Positions 1 to 5,507 of a DNA stretch of 6,669 nt are shown one piece after another; positions within the stretch are counted from its first letter, which is position 1; each line of letters starts with the position of its first letter. Made by a program: the position numbers and the translations under genes. The stretch is from Glaciecola sp. UBA983 (GTDB lineage: Bacteria > Pseudomonadota > Gammaproteobacteria > Enterobacterales > Alteromonadaceae): the NCBI GenBank assembly GCA_002292215.1, contig DBBN01000082.1, positions 1 through 6,669 on the forward strand, in the 5' to 3' direction. The notes beneath the pieces were generated by a model that was given only the letters and a program-made list of their open reading frames with translations, had not been told where the DNA came from and did not search any database.

Positions 1-375
1 AGTGATGGCTTTGAGGCGCATTTCCCTGACGATACCCCGTTGTTGTGGCATCAAGGTAATAAACGTTGTGCTGCACTGCTTAAACGTTGTCGTAGAGGCG
101 ACTTTGCACCTGAATACGAACTTGATTGTCATGGCATGACTAAAGCATATGCAAAAGAGGAACTCGCGGCATTATTAGTGCAAGCGTATAAGCAAGATAT
201 TGCTTGTGTAAGTATAATGCATGGACACGGTAGCGGCGTGTTAAAGCGAGCACTCCCCAACTACATAATGCAGTATCCGCATATTATTGGGTTTTGCCAA
301 GCACCTAAACAATGGGGTGGTCAAGCAGGGATCTTAATCCTTCTCGACGTCCCACAGTTATCTCAGTTTGAATAA
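1..375 (+). CDS. smrB: SmrB, Smr-domain endonuclease for ribosome rescue (3' part, 5' end outside window)
   Basis: The frame is open from base 1 and ends at TAA 373-375, so 124 C-terminal residues of a protein usually near 180 residues are visible; the TTG at 40 is only an internal codon. The segment aligns from memory with E. coli SmrB (formerly YfcN): an RRGDFAPE stretch, the Smr-domain DxHG motif (D42, H44, G45 of the visible part), a CVSIMHGHGSGVLK block around residues 66-79 and a C-terminal FCQAPKQWGGQAG block. SmrB binds collided ribosomes through its Smr domain and cleaves mRNA between them; the Asp and His of the DLH motif are needed for cleavage. Here the middle residue is Cys instead of Leu (DCH). 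The gene converges with the small membrane protein gene 11 bases downstream. In E. coli smrB lies beside prmB and aroC, which would be left of this window if order is conserved. Identification is strong. Confidence 0.93.
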   Translation, partial: SDGFEAHFPDDTPLLWHQGNKRCAALLKRCRRGDFAPEYELDCHGMTKAYAKEELAALLVQAYKQDIACVSIMHGHGSGVLKRALPNYIMQYPHIIGFCQAPKQWGGQAGILILLDVPQLSQFE

Positions 376-386
376 CTCAATAAGCG

Positions 387-512
387 TTACTTGTTATCAT
401 CCGCACTGTTATGAATAAACATGTAAGCATAATACACGCACATGATAACCATAATTAAAATACCTAAGATAGAACCCCATGCGACGGGATCAGTTAAGAG
501 TAATTGCAACAT
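387..512 (-). CDS. Small single-span membrane protein, DUF3149-like (41 aa)
   Basis: Reading the reverse strand from ATG 512-510 gives 41 codons ending in TAA at 389-387. The protein begins MLQLLLTDPVAWGS, continues with an uninterrupted hydrophobic helix of about 20 residues (I15 to I33, including Met, Ile, Val, Cys and Tyr), and ends in a short polar tail with two Asp and one Lys. The start has a good ribosome binding site, AGG followed by TTATTT and then ATG. The N-terminal pattern of hydrophobic residues, then D-P-V and a small residue, then one membrane span, resembles the short gammaproteobacterial DUF3149 proteins (about 40-50 aa, unknown function) as I remember them; this assignment is from memory and not searched. 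The gene stands alone: it converges with smrB and sits downstream of the transglycosylase gene but has its own FNR-type promoter at 551-642. Inference: a small inner-membrane protein made mainly under low oxygen, perhaps an accessory subunit of a larger membrane complex. The partner is unknown. Confidence 0.75.
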   Translation of the reverse strand: MLQLLLTDPVAWGSILGILIMVIMCVYYAYMFIHNSADDNK

Positions 513-550
513 AAATAACCTGCTTGTTTGTGTTGTGAACTTATATTTAA

Positions 551-556
551 AGTATA
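551..556 (-). promoter_or_regulatory. -10 element of the small membrane protein gene
   Basis: The reverse strand reads TATACT at 556-551, matching TATAAT in five of six positions. It predicts a transcription start near 543-544 and a 5' untranslated leader of about 31 bases before the ATG at 512. No good -35 hexamer precedes it. Instead, 21 bases upstream, lies the FNR-type box at 578-591, which is the spacing expected where FNR replaces the -35 contact. Confidence 0.6.
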
Positions 557-577
557 ATCACAGACACAAACTAGACA

Positions 578-591
578 CTGATCAAGATCAA
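578..591 (-). promoter_or_regulatory. FNR box, promoter-proximal (about -41.5)
   Basis: On the reverse strand the sequence is TTGAT-CTTG-ATCAG, matching the FNR consensus TTGAT-N4-ATCAA in nine of ten defined positions. Its centre (584.5) is about 41 bases upstream of the start predicted from the -10 at 551-556, the class-II activation position for FNR, the oxygen-sensing iron-sulfur regulator. Position and sequence are seen directly; binding and anaerobic activation are inferred. A related regulator of the same family with the same half-site could bind instead. Confidence 0.7.
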
Positions 592-628
592 TATTTGCTA
601 CTCAGAAGTTACAAATGGCGGTAAAGCA

Positions 629-642
629 TTGATTCAGATCAA
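629..642 (-). promoter_or_regulatory. FNR box, promoter-distal (about -92.5), perfect consensus
   Basis: TTGAT-TCAG-ATCAA on the + strand is a perfect match to TTGAT-N4-ATCAA and is palindromic in its half sites. Its centre (635.5) lies 51 bp from the proximal box, close to five helical turns, so both dimers would lie on nearly the same face of the DNA. It is 22 bases beyond the end of the transglycosylase gene and there is no + strand gene for it to serve, so it most likely belongs to the small membrane protein promoter. In E. coli yfiD a second site at about -93.5 dampens FNR activation under full anaerobiosis; a similar effect here is inference. Confidence 0.7.
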
Positions 643-664
643 TATTAATACGCACTCTTATCTC

Positions 665-1306
665 CTAGCCCAAAAACAGTTGCATAAACCACCCACGGTT
701 GAGATCGTCTTCGCAACGTTTGAGTTGCCCTGCATATTTTAATGAGCGATTTTTGACTTTATTGGCGACGCCGCCGAGCCACGCTTTTTTATGAAAGGTT
801 TTGCGTTTATAGCCACCCCACCCTTCGTGATAATTAAGGTACTGAGCATGCGCATCCCATTTAGAAACACCATTGATACGGTGTGATTGACTAATAAACC
901 AGCCCATGAAATCAATCGCGTCAGAAAAATCATCCCGATCAGCACCACTGTTACCTGTCGCTTTTATGTAATCATCCCACGTCATGGTTTTAGCTTGAGA
1001 AAAGCCATACGCACTGGATACTCGACCCCAAGGGATCAATCCAAATAAAATATAATCCTTGGGTGGCAATGCTTGAGCTTTGAAGGAGCTTTCTTGATAC
1101 ATCATGGCCATCGGCACATGAATCGGTACGCCATACTTGTCATTCATATCGACCGCAGCATCATACCAATCATCTTTTTCAAAAAATATGGCACATAGGT
1201 CATCGGGGTTTTTGGGTGGAGACACACTGCATCCCCCTAAAAATAAGACGATAATCATCGAACTAAATATAATTGAAAAATGTGTTAATTTATTTTGAAC
1301 TTTCAT
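665..1306 (-). CDS. Lipoprotein lytic transglycosylase, SLT-type fold
   Basis: The protein has 213 residues. The N-terminus is a lipoprotein signal peptide: Lys2 and Lys6, a hydrophobic stretch, and lipobox L23-G24-G25-C26, so cleavage before Cys26 and lipid anchoring are predicted. The mature part has the lysozyme-like transglycosylase motifs: catalytic Glu72 in MMYQESSF (residues 68-75), AYGFSQA (99-105) corresponding to the GLMQ-type motif, and YLNYHEG (156-162) corresponding to the AYNAG-type motif. Such enzymes cleave the MurNAc-GlcNAc bond of peptidoglycan with formation of 1,6-anhydro-MurNAc. Cys38 and Cys198 bracket the domain and could form a disulfide in the periplasm. The sequence, including DLCAIF, DWYDAA, GADRDDF and AIDFMGWF, resembles a widespread, little-studied gammaproteobacterial family of small SLT lipoproteins rather than MltC, MltE or Slt, so no symbol is given. 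Start choice rests on the signal peptide; the ribosome binding site is weak. The promoter should lie in 1307-1452. Whether it sits in the inner or outer membrane is unknown; the residue after Cys26 is Ser, not Asp, which favours the outer membrane. Confidence 0.88.
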   Translation of the reverse strand: MKVQNKLTHFSIIFSSMIIVLFLGGCSVSPPKNPDDLCAIFFEKDDWYDAAVDMNDKYGVPIHVPMAMMYQESSFKAQALPPKDYILFGLIPWGRVSSAYGFSQAKTMTWDDYIKATGNSGADRDDFSDAIDFMGWFISQSHRINGVSKWDAHAQYLNYHEGWGGYKRKTFHKKAWLGGVANKVKNRSLKYAGQLKRCEDDLNRGWFMQLFLG

Positions 1307-1357
1307 AAAACGCCATGCTCTATATCTATGTAGTATGTGTTTCCCTGGAATATTCTC

Positions 1358-1386
1358 AGCCTGACCTCGTTGTCAGGCTTTTTTTT
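1358..1386 (+). terminator. Strong rho-independent terminator, + strand, with no evident + strand gene
   Basis: AGCCTGAC (1358-1365), a six-base loop CTCGTT, then GTCAGGCT (1372-1379) running into eight T at 1379-1386. This is a textbook intrinsic terminator for + strand transcription. On the - strand the hairpin is followed by GAGAATATTCC, which is not U-rich, so it would not terminate gshA transcripts well. Both flanking genes are on the - strand, so its purpose is unexplained; see the findings. Confidence 0.85.
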
Positions 1387-1409
1387 GCCTATTCCTTGGC
1401 GTTTGTATG

Positions 1410-1437
1410 TACAACATTGTAGTGTTGTCTTAGACAA
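1410..1437. repeat. Cluster of overlapping short inverted repeats
   Basis: Three inverted repeats share bases: TACAA-CA-TTGTA (1410-1421), ACAACA-TTGTAG-TGTTGT (1411-1428) and TTGTC-TTA-GACAA (1425-1437). The second and third are mutually exclusive as hairpins because both use 1425-1428. They lie just beyond the end of gshA and upstream of the transglycosylase gene. They could be a regulator's operator for the latter, an alternative RNA structure in its leader, or chance. No T-run follows on either strand, so they are not convincing terminators. Confidence 0.35.
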
Positions 1438-1452
1438 GCGCTGCAATCAACA

Positions 1453-3030
1453 CTAATACGTCAAATAATCACTTAAAAACGTACTAAAATCAACAGTATC
1501 AGCCGACTCAATCTCTTGCTGTCGTTCAATTGAAGCAAGCTTCATTGCATCAAATTCTGCTGCTGTGTAATGCTCAAAAACACGCGATAATAATTGCTGT
1601 TTATGTTGTTCAGCTAAACGTTTGCCAAACACCGAATTATCTTCATTATTGTCGAGCATCGTGTTTAACATCATGGCAGATGGGGTAAGATTAGGATCGT
1701 TGATTTTTTTATATTCTAGCTCAACTGCTTTCGTGTATTCATTGGTTTGATTCGCTTTATCGAATAACGTCGCTACTTGCGACATTTCAACAAACATCGT
1801 CTCAGCCCAGTTAGCTAACGTCACTTGCTTAGCACCATTGGCTAATTCAATACCCGGTTCACGACCTCGTAATACCACCGTCGTCAAGTTCTGGTCTGTT
1901 TGACGCATCTCAGCTTGTGACATAGGTGCACTTGGCTTTAATAAACAATACAACAAAAACACATCTAAGAAATACATTTGATTTTTATGCACGCCTATCG
2001 GGGAATAAGGGTCTAAATCTAACGCCCGTACTTCAATATACTCAACCCCACGTTGCGATAAGGCATCGGTTGGTTTTTCACCGGATTTGGCTATTTGTTT
2101 CGGTCGAATCGGAGAATACAACTCGTTTTCAATTTGCAGTACATTCTTATTTAACTGCTGATAATTACCGTTTTCTCCGGCAGGAATATCCGCATATTGT
2201 TGCGAAGGCGTGCGGATAGCTTTACGAACTGAACGAACGTAACTATGGAGACTGTTGTAACATATATCCAATGAGGATTGTGCCGAGTTGGTATAGCCTA
2301 AATCAGACATCCTTAACGAGGTTGCATAAGGTAAATAGAGCGTCCCTTTGCCTATTTTACCAAAGTCAAACGCAGGTTTGCGGTCTTGTAGAAATGAACG
2401 ACAAATGGCCGGTGATGCCCCATATAAATACGGGATAATCCAACACATACGACGGTAATTACGGATAAGTGAAAAGTAACTTTCAGAAATAGCCTCTTGG
2501 CTTAGTGGTTTACCGTGCATTTCACACCAAAGATCCCAAAAAGGCTTTGATAAAGAAAAGTTAAAATGCACACCCGATATAGCTTGCATCATACTGCCAT
2601 AACGGTTCTTTAGACCTACGCGATAAACATGTTTCATTTTACCGATATTAGAGCTACCGTAATGCGCCAGCACAATATCATCTTCATCACCAACAAAACA
2701 CGGCATCGATAAAGGCCAAATTTGTTCATTATTGATTTGTAAATACACATGCGTGTGAATATCGGCTAATTGCGACAACGTCGTATTAATTGTTGCACAA
2801 GGAGGCGTAATAAACTCCAACAGAGATTCAGAAAAATCTGTTGTAATCGATTCATGCGTTAACGCAGAACCCAACGCTGATGGATGAGATAATGGGGATA
2901 ATTTACCATCTGGTGTGACTCTTAAGCCTTCACGTTCGATTCCGTGTTGGGTGTCACGTAATGTACCCAGGCGCTTGTGTTCATATAAAAACACTACTCG
3001 TTGCGTAAATGAAGTCGTATCTGATATCAA
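1453..3030 (-). CDS. gshA: Glutamate-cysteine ligase, class 1
   Basis: The protein has 525 residues, against 518 for E. coli GshA, and matches it along its whole length. It makes gamma-glutamylcysteine from glutamate, cysteine and ATP, the first and rate-limiting step of glutathione synthesis in the cytoplasm. Visible signature segments are IEREGLRV (31-38) with metal/ATP-site Glu32 and Glu34, HESITTDFSESLLEFITP (59-76) with Asp65, Glu68 and Glu72, SGVHFNFS (152-159), GASPAICRSF (204-213) and EVRALDLDPYSPIGV (333-347). The start is TTG at 3030-3028, preceded by GGA seven bases upstream; an in-frame TGA lies at about 3082-3080 and no ATG or GTG follows it before the TTG. The predicted N-terminus (MISDTTSF) lines up with E. 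coli MIPDVSQ, which also begins with TTG, so this start is well supported. It is divergent from the Hpt operon, sharing a 122-base region. No luxS is adjacent, unlike in Vibrio. Confidence 0.97.
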   Translation of the reverse strand: MISDTTSFTQRVVFLYEHKRLGTLRDTQHGIEREGLRVTPDGKLSPLSHPSALGSALTHESITTDFSESLLEFITPPCATINTTLSQLADIHTHVYLQINNEQIWPLSMPCFVGDEDDIVLAHYGSSNIGKMKHVYRVGLKNRYGSMMQAISGVHFNFSLSKPFWDLWCEMHGKPLSQEAISESYFSLIRNYRRMCWIIPYLYGASPAICRSFLQDRKPAFDFGKIGKGTLYLPYATSLRMSDLGYTNSAQSSLDICYNSLHSYVRSVRKAIRTPSQQYADIPAGENGNYQQLNKNVLQIENELYSPIRPKQIAKSGEKPTDALSQRGVEYIEVRALDLDPYSPIGVHKNQMYFLDVFLLYCLLKPSAPMSQAEMRQTDQNLTTVVLRGREPGIELANGAKQVTLANWAETMFVEMSQVATLFDKANQTNEYTKAVELEYKKINDPNLTPSAMMLNTMLDNNEDNSVFGKRLAEQHKQQLLSRVFEHYTAAEFDAMKLASIERQQEIESADTVDFSTFLSDYLTY

Positions 3031-3077
3031 AATGAGGTCCGTATATTCTTTATTCGCGTTAAATCCGCTTTGCGAGG

Positions 3078-3083
3078 ATCATA
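3078..3083 (-). promoter_or_regulatory. Possible -10 element for gshA
   Basis: The reverse strand reads TATGAT, five of six matches to TATAAT, about 50 bases upstream of the TTG start and predicting a leader of about 40 bases. There is no recognisable -35 at 16-18 bases, so the call is weak. Confidence 0.3.
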
Positions 3084-3132
3084 AGCAAAAAATGCAGATT
3101 AATATAGTTAATTCGTAAAAGAAATCTGGTAT

Positions 3133-3161
3133 TTGACTATTTTTTCGCTACTATGAATAAA
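3133..3161 (+). promoter_or_regulatory. Possible sigma-70 promoter of the Hpt-RluA-PanE operon
   Basis: TTGACT (3133-3138) matches the -35 consensus TTGACA in five of six positions and is followed after 17 bases by AATAAA (3156-3161), a mediocre -10. Transcription would then begin near 3168, downstream of the ATG at 3153 and 18 bases upstream of the ATG at 3186, so this promoter implies the later start codon for the Hpt gene. Confidence 0.35.
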
Positions 3162-3185
3162 CTAATTGTTTATGCTAAAGACATA

Positions 3186-3740
3186 ATGACTTATTTTAAT
3201 TCAGAGTTCGCGGTATCTCAACTTAATGGTAACAAAGAGTTACTATGCCGTTTGCTTACCAAATTTAATACCGATTACGCAAATGCACCACAAGATATGC
3301 AGAAAAAATGTGCCAATAGTCAGTTTGATTCAGCCAGTTTATTAGTGCACACCATCAAAGGTGTCGCGGGCAACCTTGGTATGTTGCATTTATACGAACA
3401 CGCCAAAATACTCGAAGAAAAATGTAAAAAAGGCAAAGCAAATCCAACTGAAATCGAAGAGTTTGGCGATACACTAACCGCGACAATTCGCGCGACGGAG
3501 CACTTTATTAAAACTGAAGGCACTTATCAAGAGGCAGTACCTGATGATGCAAACAACTCACAATCACTACAATCATTAGAAAGTGTACTTACCAAAAATC
3601 AATTTATCCCAGCGGAAGAACTCGCGCAATATATGCAAAATTTAACCATGTCAGCAGCGCAAAAAGATGAGCTTCTATTAGCGATTCAACAACTCAACTA
3701 CGAAGCAGCATTAACTTTGCTGCGCTCGGCCGTTAAGTAA
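3186..3740 (+). CDS. Orphan Hpt (histidine phosphotransfer) domain protein
   Basis: Taken from ATG 3186 the protein has 184 residues; an upstream in-frame ATG at 3153 would add 11. I prefer the later start because the ATG at 3153 has no ribosome binding site (TTTTTTCGCTACT precedes it), whereas TAAAGACATA precedes 3186, and because the Hpt homology begins with FNSEFAVSQLNGNKELL. In residues counted from the 3186 start, the phosphorylatable His55 lies in HTIKGVAGNLG (55-65), matching HxLKGxxxxxG, within a four-helix bundle of roughly residues 10-110. Such proteins relay phosphoryl groups between a receiver domain of a hybrid kinase and a response regulator. A polar linker (about 112-128) and a second helical segment (about 129-184, ending LNYEAALTLLRSAVK) follow, like the tails found after Hpt domains in hybrid kinases. 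No kinase or regulator is adjacent, so the partner is unknown. It is the first gene of the operon with the pseudouridine synthase and panE. Confidence 0.8.
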   Translation: MTYFNSEFAVSQLNGNKELLCRLLTKFNTDYANAPQDMQKKCANSQFDSASLLVHTIKGVAGNLGMLHLYEHAKILEEKCKKGKANPTEIEEFGDTLTATIRATEHFIKTEGTYQEAVPDDANNSQSLQSLESVLTKNQFIPAEELAQYMQNLTMSAAQKDELLLAIQQLNYEAALTLLRSAVK

Positions 3741-3749
3741 AGAACTGTG

Positions 3750-4532
3750 ATGCAGGTATTATTTGACCATGTAGATTTTATGGTGGTAGCAAAACCTGCC
3801 TGCGTCACTATGCATCAATCCTCAACCAGTAGTAACAATACCGCTAAGCTAAGCACCGAGGACCCCACTGTTGTTAACCCATTACCCGCCATTTTACCTT
3901 TACTACGCGCTTCTTTAGCGCAACAAACAGCGACAAAAACCCTATCCATTTCCTATGACCCGGCAACGTTACACTTAGTACATCGATTAGATGACCACAC
4001 CTCAGGCTGTTTAATTATTGCAAAACACGCCATCGCCGCCGAACGTTTTCGGATATTATTTACTAAACATCGTGTGCAAAAATATTATGTCGCACTGAGT
4101 GACAACAAGGGTAAGCGTAAGCAAGGCTGGGTCAAAGGTGACATGGTCAATAAACGTCGTGGTCAGTGGGCATTAACCAAAACGATGCACCATCCTGCGA
4201 TCTCCTATTTTTTTCGCCAAGGTTTAGGCAATGGTTTGTATCTTTTTTGGATCAAACCTTTTAGTGGAAAAACACATCAAATCAGAGTGGCACTCAAAAG
4301 TAATAGCAGTACCATCTTAGGTGACACTCATTATGGCGGTACTTCTGCACAACGGATGTATTTGCATGCCTATGCGTTAACCTTTGAATATGGCTCCGAA
4401 GCCATCAATGTTACTTGCCCTGTTGTTAATATGGAGCATGCAGCCAATGAGGCGAGTCTGTTTGACGAGTCTGATATTTCTAGTATGATTGTGCCATCAA
4501 ATCTACTGGAACGACCATGGCCAACAAAGTAA
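3750..4532 (+). CDS. RluA-family pseudouridine synthase, TIGR01621-like
   Basis: From ATG 3750 the protein has 260 residues; the preceding GTG at 3747 would add one Met, and ATG is preferred, with AAAGAA just upstream. It begins with the FDHVDFMVVAKPACVTMH segment (6-23) typical of the family, has HRLDDHTSG (78-86) with catalytic Asp81, then KYYVAL, and PFSGKTHQIRVAL (170-182) followed by GDTHYGG and YLHAYALTF. These enzymes isomerise uridine to pseudouridine in rRNA or tRNA. It lacks an S4 domain. The overall form, including the WALTKT stretch, recalls the uncharacterised TIGR01621 group rather than RluA, RluC, RluD or TruC, so the RNA target is unknown. Residues 25-70 form a Ser/Thr/Asn-rich, then Pro/Leu-rich insertion before HRLD that is longer than I expect for this group, and about 35 residues extend past the catalytic fold at the C-terminus. 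It starts 9 bases after the Hpt gene and overlaps panE by 16 bases. Confidence 0.85.
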   Translation: MQVLFDHVDFMVVAKPACVTMHQSSTSSNNTAKLSTEDPTVVNPLPAILPLLRASLAQQTATKTLSISYDPATLHLVHRLDDHTSGCLIIAKHAIAAERFRILFTKHRVQKYYVALSDNKGKRKQGWVKGDMVNKRRGQWALTKTMHHPAISYFFRQGLGNGLYLFWIKPFSGKTHQIRVALKSNSSTILGDTHYGGTSAQRMYLHAYALTFEYGSEAINVTCPVVNMEHAANEASLFDESDISSMIVPSNLLERPWPTK

Positions 4533-5464
4533 CACCAGCAATCCATATTATTGGTCAAGGGGTCATCGGGTCATTACTTGCCAGCACAGCACTACACCTT
4601 CAGTTCTCAGTGCAGCAATACATTCGGGATAAACATCGCTTTAAAGATCGCCAACTTGACTCTTCAACGATCACAGTTCAGTCGCTTTCAGGACAAACGA
4701 CCCATCTTCCTCAGCCAGATTCTTTAAACACTATACAACTCACCAATGAGCAGTTATCTGGCTTAGTGATTGTTCCAGTAAAAGCCTATCAAGTGGCGCA
4801 GGTGTTATCTCAGTTGCAAGGAAACCTAGCACCAGGTGCGACATTACTGTTGCTGCATAATGGGATGGGTAGTATTGAAGTGGCATCACAGTTGTTTCCA
4901 ACCCACGTAATTATTGCCGGCACGACTACTTTGGCGGGCTTTAGAGAAGGTGCTGTGGTCAAGCATACCGCTAAGGGCCACACTCAATTAGGGATCGTGA
5001 AAAGTACTTCAGCGCTTGTGCCTAACCCTGAACATATCGCGCTAATCAATCATATTATCCCCGAACCTACATGGCATGATGACATATTAATCCCGTTATT
5101 TACTAAGTTAGCCATCAATTGTGTTATCAATCCATTGACCGCTATTCATGACGTAAAAAATGGCGAATTATCGTCTCTAGGGTTACTCGGTATTATCAAA
5201 CAAATCGTTGACGAAGTCGTTACTGTGGCAGCCTCTCAGGGTGTATTGCTTGATAGCGCCTCTCAATTTAAACAAGTATTAGCAGTTATTTTTGATACCC
5301 GAGAAAATTATTCATCCATGCACCAAGATATAAAACACGGCAGAAAATCAGAAATAGAACAAATTAATGGGTATGTGGTAACGCTAGGCGAAGCTAATGG
5401 AATCGATGTGACTGGCAATAAATCCTTATTACAACAAATCTTAGCCATAGAAAAAGCCGCTTAA
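4517..5464 (+). CDS. panE: 2-dehydropantoate 2-reductase (ketopantoate reductase)
   Basis: The protein has 315 residues (303 in E. coli PanE). It reduces 2-dehydropantoate to (R)-pantoate with NADPH, in the cytoplasm, on the way to pantothenate and coenzyme A. The N-terminal Rossmann motif is GQGVIG (13-18). Lys89 in VPVKAYQ corresponds to E. coli Lys72, HNGMGS (114-119) carries the substrate/cofactor Asn115, KLAINCVINPLTAI (197-210) carries the catalytic Lys197 and Asn201, and ENYSSMHQDIKHGRKSEIEQING (263-285) carries the Ser pair and Glu279 equivalent to E. coli Glu256. All key residues are present, so it should be active. The start ATG 4517 has GGA six bases upstream, inside the end of the pseudouridine synthase gene, and the 16-base overlap suggests translational coupling. 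Its stop codon lies within the loop of the terminator hairpin at 5453-5475. Confidence 0.95.
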   Translation: MANKVTPAIHIIGQGVIGSLLASTALHLQFSVQQYIRDKHRFKDRQLDSSTITVQSLSGQTTHLPQPDSLNTIQLTNEQLSGLVIVPVKAYQVAQVLSQLQGNLAPGATLLLLHNGMGSIEVASQLFPTHVIIAGTTTLAGFREGAVVKHTAKGHTQLGIVKSTSALVPNPEHIALINHIIPEPTWHDDILIPLFTKLAINCVINPLTAIHDVKNGELSSLGLLGIIKQIVDEVVTVAASQGVLLDSASQFKQVLAVIFDTRENYSSMHQDIKHGRKSEIEQINGYVVTLGEANGIDVTGNKSLLQQILAIEKAA

Positions 5465-5475
5465 ACAGCGGCTTT
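5453..5475. terminator. Terminator hairpin at the end of panE, probably bidirectional
   Basis: AAAGCCGCT (5453-5461), loop TAAAC (5462-5466), AGCGGCTTT (5467-5475). The loop contains the panE stop codon TAA. On the + strand only three T follow before AAA; on the - strand the stem ends in five T, so it should also stop transcripts from lysS that pass the first hairpin. The genes on either side converge. Confidence 0.7.
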
Positions 5476-5507
5476 AAATGTCATCAAATGAGTCTTTGCG
5501 TAAAACG

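Noticed and set aside
379..395. Possible hairpin AATAAG-CGTTA-CTTGTT between smrB and the small gene
   Set aside because: Only six pairs with one wobble, AT-rich and without a T-run; too weak to call a terminator.
442..624. 60-codon + strand ORF beginning MITIIKIPK
   Set aside because: It is largely antisense to the 41-aa membrane protein gene, shows no recognisable domain, and overlies the FNR box at 578-591; the - strand gene explains the region better.
739..948. 69-codon - strand ORF
   Set aside because: Out-of-frame shadow inside the transglycosylase gene, with no domain of its own.
1926..2219. 97-codon + strand ORF
   Set aside because: Antisense to well-conserved gshA coding sequence; no ribosome binding site or recognisable family.
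3098..3112. Palindrome ATTAA-TATAG-TTAAT in the gshA/Hpt divergent region
   Set aside because: Short and purely AT half sites in AT-rich DNA; expected by chance and matching no operator I recognise.
2915..3118. 67-codon + strand ORF
   Set aside because: Begins antisense to the gshA N-terminus and runs into the divergent promoter region; composition and start give no support.
3320..3523. 67-codon - strand ORF
   Set aside because: Antisense to the Hpt domain, whose motif residues show that the + strand is the coding one.
4370..4558. 62-codon - strand ORF
   Set aside because: Antisense across the overlap of the pseudouridine synthase and panE, both clearly coding on +.
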